The position numbers were made by a program, and so were the translations under genes. From Siphonodentalium dalli (Eukaryota; Mollusca; Scaphopoda; Gadilida; Siphonodentaliidae): DNA of 64,000 nt. The stretch is taken from positions 93,331,319 to 93,395,318 of the forward strand of contig CP136066.1 in assembly GCA_032622095.1 (NCBI GenBank), written 5' to 3'. This document shows, piece by piece, positions 26,901 through 38,900 of the stretch; within the stretch, counting starts at the first letter, position 1; each line of letters begins with the position of its first letter. The notes under the pieces are model-generated. The model did no database searches, was not told the DNA's origin, and worked only from the letters and a program-made list of their open reading frames with translations.

Positions 26901-29900
26901 AATGCATTCTCTTATATATGCGAGTCTCCCATAGGAAGCCTCACATATATATAAGAGAATGCATTGACCTAACAATATATACCTTGACCTTGTAAGCCAG
27001 TGCATTCTCTTATATATGTGAGGCTCCCTATGGGAGACTCGCATATTTAAGAGAATGCACTTGCACATGGTTTTTAATGCTGCACCAGCGCAGCTCCTGT
27101 CATGAAAGTGTTAATGCTTATTTAAATTACCACGAAACGGTCCGCCTTTTGGTTTTATTTCCTTGATTATTTGTCATTTTTATTCACAGATTAATTAACA
27201 AGAAGCAGTTGGAGATAGTGACCGGTGGTTGGGTGATGAACGATGAAGCGAACACACACTACTACGCAATGGTCGATCAGATGATAGAAGGCCACCAATG
27301 GCTCAACGGGACTCTAGGTAATCACCCTAAATTGTTGAATGGATTTTTCCCATTCAATTCGAAAAGTACCCAATGGAATGTTCCATGTTTTCCATTTATA
27401 GGAATATCCAGATACTAGAAACAGATGAAAAGCAGAGAAACACTCTAAAGATTCATTTGTTACATAAACTGTTCTTGTAATAAGTTCAACAAACAACCTA
27501 AGGCTGTTTGTTGAAGTTTTAGGCTGAGCATCCCTCCAAATGAATCAATGGGAATCAAGTTGTTACCGATCTAGTGAGGCTTTTGTATTGGATCTGAGGG
27601 GTAAAAGTTTCAGATACAAGTAAATCTAAAATAGAGTACATGACAAAATATGCAGAAAATATTCTTTTACTTCTTACTGAACATTTTTGCCCCAGTTATG
27701 AAATCAAGGTGCTCGTTTGTTATTTATCCCTTTCATGACGGGAGCTTCCTGAATTATTGTGAAAACCCTGCGCCAATGCATTCTCTTATATATGCGAGTC
27801 GACCATATGTCGCCTCTCATATATAAGAGAATGCATTGGCCTAACAAATTATATATTATTTTTTATAATTGTTAAAAAATGGAAAAAAATGGAAAAAATG
27901 ATTTTTTTTAAAGAATGTAAGAACAAAATGATAAAATTGTTAAAGAATGTAAGAACAAATTATAAAAATTAAATAAAACTGTTAAAGAATGTAAGAAAAA
28001 TTGATAAAAAATGATAAACAATTGTTATGCCAATGCATTATTATGCCCCCGACTTGAAGTCGGCGGGTATATAGTCGACGTATCCGTCCGTCCGTCCGAA
28101 CATTCGTATGTCCGAACAAACATTTTGCATTATTGTTCAGCAACCGCTGAGCAGATTTAGCTGATATTTGGTATGGTGATAGAGCAGCATGGGGGAACAG
28201 CTACATGCATAGCGCGGGTTTCGTCCACCCATTTTCACCAGAGATATGGCTCTTTTTTTTACTTAGAAAATTCAATTTTTCTCTGTTTTTTTTTGGTTTC
28301 CAGATGATAGCGTGAGCTTTGGTGGTACGATTGCAAATTCCGTATTTTTGTTGATCAGTTATATGAAAATACATGTCAAGTACGAAATTGGGTATGATCT
28401 GATGATTTTTGCCAGAGTTATGGCCCTTTTTTCAACTTAGAAAATTTGAATTTTTGCTTGTTTTTGGGTTTCTGGATTGCTTGTTTTTGGGTTTCCGGAA
28501 TTTCTAGTACGAACTTCTTTTGGAATGGTCATATAGACCTCCTCGGATATCCGCAGTTTCGTCCATGCTTAATCCGAATTGCTACGGTCGGGGGCAAATC
28601 TATGGTCGACTTGCATATATAAGTTAATGCATTGGCAGCTCCCGTCATCAAAGGGTTATATTTTTTTCCTTCAGGAATCAAGCCAGAGTCTGGGTGGGCT
28701 ATTGACCCGTTCGGTCATACATCCACGATGGCTTATCTCCTCAAGAAGATGGGTTTTAAAAACATGCTGATACAAAGGGTGCATTACGCAGTGAAGAAGT
28801 ATTTAGCGCGAAACAAAATGCTGGAATTCATGTGGCGACAGCAGTGGGGTAAGAATTCTTTCTTTACTGAATGGATTGTCCTATTGTTACAAAAAGTGTA
28901 CATTGGATAGGTCTATTGTTCATCCAAAGGGATATTCAGGAAAATTGAGCTCCGTTACAGCAATATTCTTTTAATTGGATCCCGAAAGTATTATCTAAAC
29001 ATTTTCCACAGATGAATAGGAATTCTTTTACACTTTTTGTTTATTTGGATCCCGAGAGTAAGTTCAACAAACAGTTGTTTAACTTATTATGTGAAAATTT
29101 GTACAGTAATATAAGGAATATACATATATAGAGGATCTACAAGGAGTTCCCAGTTTTATACAAACGAGTCCAGTAAATTACGCCTGGACGGAGCCTTTGG
29201 CGAGATCTAGGCCTAATTTACTGGACGAGTTTTGTAACTTCTGCTGTAAACTGGGGACAAGTTGTAGATTCTATTTATTACATGATCCAAAAACATCGAC
29301 AAAACATACTGAAATCAACAAATGGGATGCGAAACTAACATCTACTTCTATAAGGCATGCGATGACGTTTCACGTAACTATGCATTGTTTGCCCGCATAA
29401 AGAAATAGTCCCAGATAAATATAGACTCTTTGGCATATTTAATGGCATATATTTAATGACATAACTTTTCAAAATCTTCATTCAATATAGTTTGTTGGAA
29501 AAATATTGGAAGCCATAGTATTTTGAGACGTAGCATACGGAATGTAAACAGACGACAAACCGGAAGTCAAAGGTCGCATGGCACTATTTCTGTTACGGAA
29601 ATTAAACAAATGTTTAATATCACAATTTATAGAATGGGTTTATTGAATGGAATAACATTAGGATCATGTAATAAATAAGGGATATAACATTTGTGCAGAG
29701 TTGGGCGCTTTATAGCTTTTTACACCAACAAGAAATAAATAGAATGTGATAGGGAAGCATATAATTAATACAGTATACCGAGAGTCATCCATTATGATCA
29801 ATAAATTCTCTATAACAGATCAGAGGGGTTCAACGGATATTCTATGTCACATGATGCCGTTCTATTCTTATGACGTCCCACACACATGTGGTCCAGATCC

Positions 29901-32900
29901 GAAAGTATGCTGCCAATTTGACTTTGCCAGACTTCCTGGAGGAAAGATTCATTGTCCATGGAACGTTCCACCAAAAGCTATCACTGACTCAAATGTTGCA
30001 GAAAGGTATGTGGTTGAGGCCTGATGATTCAATCTTGCATTATCTACTCAATTCATTTGTTTTCAAAATGGGAATGAACCCTTTTATAGCTGAGTTCTCA
30101 ACGATTAATAGGATGTTTGATTCCAAGTGATTTACATGAATGCCCTAAATAATCGACTCTTAACCACATCAGAATTATGGGTAACTTTTCAGGATTTAGT
30201 CGGAAATATGGCTTATTGCCATTCATCGGAAAGCTCTCAGTGAGAGCTTTCCGTTGAATGCAACAAGCTATTTTCCGACTAAATCCTGAAAAATTACCCA
30301 TAATTCTGCTGTGGTTAAGCAGTCGATTATTTAGGGCATTACTGTACAAGTTCTACAGATATTCTTAGGCTGTTTATTGAACTTTTTAGTTGAACTTCTC
30401 TACAAAGGAAACCTGAGATTGGTTTTTGGCTTACATTGAACAATTGTTGTATTTCCTAGATCGAAGGCCTAAGCAGAATTAGGTCCCCAGAGGGTTAATT
30501 TAGTGATGCTAGCCCGCTGTGCGTGATAGCGTCAATAAATTCACCCTCGGAGGACCTCATTCTGCAAATGACAGACACGCTATATCAGGCTTGTTATCTA
30601 CCATGCTTGAAATTGCTTAGAATGCCACAAATTTAGGGCTGAAAGCTGGTCTGTTGGTACAGTGCCTTCGCTGAAGTCAACAATAGCTGAAAGAATAGTG
30701 AAGGGCTGGTAATTTAGTTGCATGGTTTACCAACATAGTGATATAGTGGATATGTGAGCTTCCCTAATATGGTTAGATGTCAAAGTAATTTTATCTATGA
30801 ATGTGTCTTGATGTTTAAACGTTGTTCGTTGTAACAATTTAGAGTAAACTTTACTGTTACAGGCCGAAACATTTAATTTATATTTTTGTAGCAGTAAAAG
30901 AAATAAAATAATTCAGTCATCAGCAGCACATATTCCAATTGTTTGTCTGTTGGGAATTTGAGTTTCACTAGCACAAGGTGACATACTTTTTATTTTTATA
31001 TGGTAAATTTTTCCCTATTTTATTTTAGAGCATCAGTGCTTCTTGATCAGTACAGGAAGAAAGCCCAGCTATACAGGAGTAATGTCGTACTTGCTCCACT
31101 TGGAGACGATTTCCGCTATGATAACTCTCAAGAATGGGACAAACAATATCATAATTACCAACAACTGTTCAACTATATGAATGCCAACAAAGATCTTAAT
31201 GTAGAGGTAAGACAATGTTAGAAATATCTTGGTTACCATGTCCCTTTGTTACCATGTTACTAAGCCAGCCATAAAATTTGCGATGAACTGATTTTTTTCT
31301 CGCCTCTCGTTAACCCAAATCAAAAGTGGGGAAACAGTTTCATGATCATCATAGCCATAATAGCTTGAATAGCTCTCATTCATGGAGAGTTGGATCATCT
31401 ATATATATAACAGCCAAGTGTTTTTCTCTGTGCCGGTGTGTGCGTATCTGCATTTATCTGTCAAAAATGTTGGCAGTTACAAAAATATATATTGCGCCCA
31501 AATTTTGACCATGGGTGGACATCACCAACTTCAACTGGGGAACTTCAATCTGATACTAGTTCTCCCATAGCAGTTGAGGCCTCAGCAGAATGAGGTTCTC
31601 AGAGGGTGAATTTGGAAATGCTAGCCCGCCATGTGAGATAGCATTACTACATCAATCTGATCCTAGATCTCCCATAGCAGTTGAGACCTCAGCAGAATGA
31701 GGTTCCCAGAGGGTAAATTTGGTGATACTAGCCCAAATACTAGCATGTGGGGACCTCATTCTGCAAGTGACAGACACACTATTTCAAGGCTTCTTTAACA
31801 ATGTGCACCTTTAACCCTTTCAGTGCCAAGTCCGATTTTTGTATCAACCCATATTTCCTTGATCATTTTTCAAATTTATTGATTATAATAATGTGATACA
31901 TTGATGGAAAGAGCTCTAAGAGTTGGCACTGAAAGGGTTAACAACATGCTTCCCTTTACTACTACAGGCTCAGTTTGGCACTCTGTCTGATTACTTCAAT
32001 GCGATATATGAGGAATTTAAAGTTGAACCTGGATCAAAATTACCTGAATACCCGTCACTTTCTGGTGACTTCTTCACATACGCTGATAGGGAGGATAACT
32101 ACTGGAGCGGTTACTACACAACGAGACCATTCTACAAAAGTCTCGATAGAATAATGGAGTACCATGTCAGGTGAGTTGTGTCTATTAAACGAGATAATTC
32201 TACAAAAGTCTCGACAGAATAATAGAGTACCATGTCAGGTGAGTGGTGTATATTAAACGAGATCATTCTACAAAAGTCTTGATAGAATAATGGAGTACCA
32301 TGTCAGGTGAGTGGTGTATATTAAACGAGATCATTCTACAAAAGTCTTGATAGAATAATGGAGTACCATGTCAGGTGAGTTGTGTCTATTAAACGAGATA
32401 ATTCTACAAAAGTCTCGACAGAATAATAGAGTACCATGTCAGGTGAGTGGTGTATATTAAACGAGATCATTCTACAAAAGTCTTGATAGAATAATGGAGT
32501 ACCATGTCAGGTGAGTGGTGTATATTAAACGAGATCATTCTACAAAAGTCTTGATAGAATAATGGAGTACCATGTCAGGTGAGTGGTGCCTATTAAATGA
32601 GATCATTCTACAAAAGTCTCGATAGAATAATAGAGTACCATGTCAGGTGAGTGGTGCCTATTAAAAATTAATTACACTGCGCCTTTCCGCAAAAGGCTAT
32701 ATATCAGATTAGGTGGAGACAATGGCTCACCATGATGTATTCATTGTTTCATATTTGCATGAACAATTAATAAATTTTTTATCAAATTGGCCATATTATG
32801 ATCAAAAATTTCTGACTGACATGTCCCTCAACTCCGATCAAGTTTGAAAATCGATGTCACTCCACCCCTCACGTCGAGGTGTGAACAGGTGCCAGTAGCC

Positions 32901-35900
32901 CAGACTGTGATGATGGTGTTCACGATCTACCAACCTCAGCTACAGGGACATCCCGAACACTTTCATGACGGGAGCTGCGCTGGTGCAGCATTAAATATCA
33001 TGTGTCAGTGCATTCTCTTATATATGTGAGTCTATCATAGGGAGCCTCGCATATATAAGAGAATGCACTTTGCAAACAAGGTCAAGATAAATATTGTTAG
33101 GCCAATGTATTATATTATATATGTGATGCACCATATGGGAGACTCACATATATAAGAGAATTCATTGGCACATGGTTTTTGCTAAATTTCCGGAAGCTTT
33201 GGTCATGGAAGGGTTAAAAGGGAAACCCTTATATTGAGAGTTGAGTTGCGTAACAGTCTGAAAATGGGTTTGAAATGTTATACAGAATGGATCTACCATT
33301 CCAGAACTGCACAATGCACTTCCTTTGTAATTTGCATTCTGTAACAATATTTTGTTTATGGCACTATCAGAATATGTATCAGAATGGAGTTCCTGATTCA
33401 GTATAATACATTCATTGCTTTGTATGCGCGTGAACAAACTATAATTTTTTATCGAAAATCAAAATGGCCATGTTACAATCAGAATGGTAAATTGAGATGT
33501 CCCTCAACTCAGATCAAGCTTGAAAATCTGTTCCGTTTGTCACCCATGTATGTGTTGATATTTTTCGTGAGCAATATCAAATTTATCAAAATCAAAAGTA
33601 TTGTTTAGACATGGACAGAGCCTGACTTTTTCAGTGGCCTTATGAATAAAGCAAAATACTGAATATTTTTGTTTCAGAGCGGCTGAAGTTATCTTCACTA
33701 TGGCAAGAACATTTGCAGCAAAAAATTATATGAAAAATTACCCTGTGGTGATGTTCATGAAATCTATGATAACCGCTCGGAGGAACCTCGGACTGTTCCA
33801 ACACCATGACGGTATAACAGGTACAGCCAAGGACCAAGTCGTCGTTGACTATGGACAGAGGTAAGAGGTCATATACTGTCTGCTGTCTCTATTTAAGAAA
33901 TCAAAACCTTATATATTCTACCAATCAGCAACTGAGATGGTCGCTGCTGCATCGAGAATTGTTTGTTCACCCCATCTTTGATTTCTTCACATAATTGTGT
34001 TAAAGATGCATAATCCGATTAAGCACACCTCAATTACTATTTATTTGGATTCGGGGGTAAAAAATATTTGAATCGAGTCGAGGAACCCACCTATCAAATC
34101 TCAGAGTTATTAGATATCGATTTTTTAAATCAATTATTTTTCAACATTGAGACATATTAGTAGCCCAGTAAAAAGTTGTCGAGCCGACGGCCTCTGACCA
34201 AATTGGAGATCGATAACTCTAAAATCAAGAGTCTTTGTGTTGCTAATAAGGCAAAATTACGTCAAACAACATGTTGATAGATAACACGTTTCGGGCAATT
34301 TTATACTATAGTTGATAGTGGTTAGCATTATTTTTGGGCAATTAATTGATTCTGATAACTAAAGCGGTATTTCTAAAAATGTTGTTGTTGGAATCTGATT
34401 ATATGGGGACCATCGAATCGGATTGAGTACCTTTAAATTTTTTATTTTCAAACAACTTTTTTGTTGTCAAATGACTCAAATCATAATATACTGAAACTTT
34501 TATTTGTGCAATGATGTTTGAAAAGAATTCATGAGTATAACACTATTTTTCTTTTGCATGACACTTGTCATATTTTTCACAATTAAAGATGAAAAGAATG
34601 TATATTCTCGGATGTACTATGGCATATAGACGGGAACTGTAAAACTAATTAAACTATTTCTGCAGACTTCTTTCTCCTAGCAATCGTAAGCTCCTCCCAA
34701 TAATTAATATGTGTGGAAACCTCCATTATTAGCCATCTATGCACCACCTTATATTAATAGATTTATGAATCTCAATTTCCTTGCTGACATTTCATATTAT
34801 GATGTTTCAGATTGATAGATTCGATGATAGATATGAAGAAACTGATAGCAGAATCTGCGACTTTCCTCGCGATGGATGATAGATCCAAATATGAGCGATC
34901 AGAGAATACACCAATTTTTAACATGGTATGGTATAAGATTCATTCTTTTGAATATCACTTCATATTTGAAAGGCCACATATAGTGAATTTCTCATTTCTC
35001 AGGTCCGATTGCTTGGTCCCGAAACCCCGCTTTAATATGCAACCTTTTTATTTGCCTTTTAAATGCGGAAAATTTTAATGGTATGAAATAATTGCAGTAC
35101 ATATGTTTTGACAAACATGCTTGAAAGTGAGATTGATGGCTGTGAGAAAGGGGATGGCAGAAAGACCATCTTGTTGGACTATTCCAGCACCTCTCCTATC
35201 CTATCCTATCGAACAGAACCGTTCCTTGTTCAGAATACTGTAAGTAACTAACTATGTCCATTCATGTTAAAAACATGAAGAATGAAGACTGCAATATCAG
35301 TCAAAAATGTGTCAGTGATTCTTGATTGGATTATTTGGACAAAATAAATTGCACAGAATCCATCAACAACATTTTTACGGACATATGTTCGGGAAATATT
35401 GGCCACAGGTAACTGAAATTGGACCCGGAGCTAGCCGATGCGGAGGTGGATCGTTTATCGGCATGTGCCATAGAAATAAAAAATGAAATAAAAAATCACG
35501 TTCACACATTCTTTTCAAAATATGTTTGCCTGAGAAACTTGAAAATGACTTTGCATGGCCTAACAGTAATTATATTTGTTATAAACATTGAACAATAGGT
35601 ATATTATCTGGAATATTCATAGCTGTTTTTGGGTGGATACCAAGGACAAAACATATGTTTATATTCGCAAGCAGTTTGCTAATTGTCTGGTTTACAAATG
35701 AAAAAATGTTGTATTCACTCAGAAACACTAGATTTTTTTGATTATATGCATTTCCTATGAAATTCACCATATTCAACAATGAAGTTACTCATTATAATAT
35801 TTAATTGCTGCAAGAAAGGCAACAGCTGCCCGATCACCCAGTGTTATATTACAGGCCACCACAGTGTAATATAGTTCTCCTATGGTGATATTCACATGTT

Positions 35901-38900
35901 ATTATACCCCCACTTTCGAAGAAAATGGGGGGTATACTGGATTGACTGCGTCTGTCCGTCCGTCATGCTTTCTCCGTCCGTGTGTCCGTGTGTCCATCCG
36001 TCCGACCTCATAACTCGAACAACTATGAACCGATTTAAATAATTTTTTGTATGCAATCTCCTTGGGACTACCTCTCCGCATGATGCTAATTGCGGTTCGG
36101 TCCGATTTTTTTTTTTAAGTTACGCCTCATTTTCAACTTATTTTTACTTAGAAAATTCTGTCCGACTTAATAACTTTAACAAATATGAACCGATTTCAAT
36201 AATTTTGGTATACATGCTTCTCACAATACCCTCTCTACATGATGCGGCTAGGGATTGGCTCAGACTGTTTTTCGTAATATTACACTTCATTTTCGACACA
36301 ATAACTTTAACAAATATGAACCAATTTGAATAATTTTTTCTGTACAAGCTTCTTGTGACACCATATCGATATTATTAGTCCGAATTTTTCTTTAAAGTTA
36401 AAAATCTTTTTTGTTGGGTTTACGGATAATGCGGGTTGAATTTGCCACGGTGGGGGTATGCTAGCACTCGAGTGAACACCTCTTGTTATTAATACTCTTA
36501 TTATAACTTAATGAAATGGTAATTAATGCTTCTATAGGTAGCCATATATGGTTTTTGTTGCATACTTTCTACATGGACCAAAATACACCCATTATATGCA
36601 CTGTAACTCCGGTAGCAATTGTTTGACTTGAATGGAAATATTTTGACATGCAGCAGATTTCATCCATCCAATATGACGGAAAGAATACCTCCATAAATTG
36701 CATTTCATCCATTGATTTTCACTAGTGTTTCGGATCTTCTTGGACTTGGAAAATCTCCAGCTGCAATCGATACAATCCGTTTCTGTTTTCTAACAGATTA
36801 AAATTAAGATTTGATTAAAAACATGGCTGCTGGCAACCATCTTGGATTTTACTCTTTGCAAGACTAAATCCTTTGGTACACCATAAAGACCATATACCTC
36901 ATCCGATCGTCACCAAACTTCATATGGATCTTTTGGGTGACCTCTAGATGGGAACCATCAAATTTTTAAAACATGACCACCAGCAGCCATCTTAGATTTT
37001 ACTTTATATATATCTCTTCATGTTGACAACTAGTATTACTTAGACGTTTAAAGGTACTCAATCCGAACAGAGGGTCCCCATCTCAACAGATTCCAACAAC
37101 AACAATCCGATCAGAGGGTCTTATATTACTATTTCTTTGGCTTTGGGGGGAACAAATATTTGATTCGAGTCGAGGAACCCATCAAACAAAGCTCAGAGTT
37201 ATTAGATATTGATTTTTGAAATTTGTTAGTTTCTCGAGATGAATACTAATAATTGCCGTCAGTTTCGTAACCTGCGCGATATGTGTACACCAAAACACAA
37301 TTCAAACAGACAAGGATGGATAACTCTAAAATCAAGAGGTAATAATAACGCAATTTTTACTGAGTTCTTGGCCAGAAAGTATAATGAAAAATAATAGATT
37401 TCTAAAATCGATATCTAACAAATCTGAGCTTTGATGGATGACTTCCTCGACTCGAATCAAATATTTTTGACCCCCAAAGCCATTGAAACAGTAATTGAGA
37501 GGAGTTTTATCTGATTGAGTACCTTTAAACTTTCTGCGTTCCTAATCGCTCTATTGACTGCAACACATGAAATTATCGCCCATCCAAGTTGAGCTACAGC
37601 GCCGTTGACACTTTCATTTTAATTTTCAGTTGGGTACCCAGCTTTTATAAAATTTACATTTGTTACCAGCTTTATGAAAGCAGTCTACAGGACCTATGTC
37701 CTATGCCTACCATTCTTCTCCGCTAATATTTTCGTGCATCATGGTAATATAAACCAGCAAGTATTCACAAATTTAACAGGTTCATTACGGAAACAACTGA
37801 CGGAAAACACTAATTAAATCACGTTCTGTGTGAGATTTCATAAATCGGGATACCCAAATGTAAATTTGATAAAAATTTAAAATTTTAAAAACCTGGGTTC
37901 CCAACTGAACAAAAGGAGGTGACAGTGACATTTCAGCCTCATTTAACATTGCACTTATTGCGTTATACAATAATGCCCTAAATAATTGACTCCTTAACCA
38001 CAGCATAATTATGGGTAATTTTTCAGGATTTAGTCAGAAATATGGCTTGTTGCCATTAATCAGAAAGCTCTCACTGAGAGCTTTCCGATGAATGGCAACA
38101 AGCCATATTTCCGACTAAATCCTGAAAAATTACCCATAATTCTGCTGTGATTAAGGAGTCAATTATTTAGGGCATTATGGTATGTATACTTTTGTAGCTG
38201 AACTGTACAACTTCTTGCAGATATTGCGACTTGTTACAACCAATTTATGGCCAAATCAAGGTGGCAACTACAAGCTTTTTCACTCATTAGTATTAAATTC
38301 ACTGTAGGATATTAATATGATATGAATTAGAATTAATTGTAGTTAATATCTTTTCATTGTGCCTAGGATGAGTTGAGAAACAGTCATGATGCTCTACCAC
38401 AGAAGTCAGTCCTAAAATTGGAGTCTTCCCCAAGGTAAGGAATTACAGTAATGCCACAAATAATCGACTCCTTAACCACAGCATAATTATGGATAACTTT
38501 TCAGGATTTAGTCGGAAATATGGCTTGTTGCCATTCGTCAGAAAGCTCTCAGTGAGAGCTTTCCGTTGAATGGCAACAAGCCATATTTCCAACTAAATCC
38601 TGAAAAGTTACCCCTAATTCTGCTGTGGTTAAGGAGTCGATTACTCAGGGCATTACTGTACATTAGATCAGGCCTCATCTTACAAGCAGTGTTCATGCTA
38701 TCCTTACCAAATTTGTCAAAATACAAAATAATTCACATTTGGCAAAAAATATTTTGATTTGCCAAAAGTTTTGGCAAGCGAGTTATCAATTCTGTAAAAA
38801 AAAGAGTTGTAACTTTGCATGTTCAGTTCAAACGATTGCTATATGTACTAGAATAGACTTAAATAAATATATTTGAAAGTCTATATTTTATAAGAATCTA

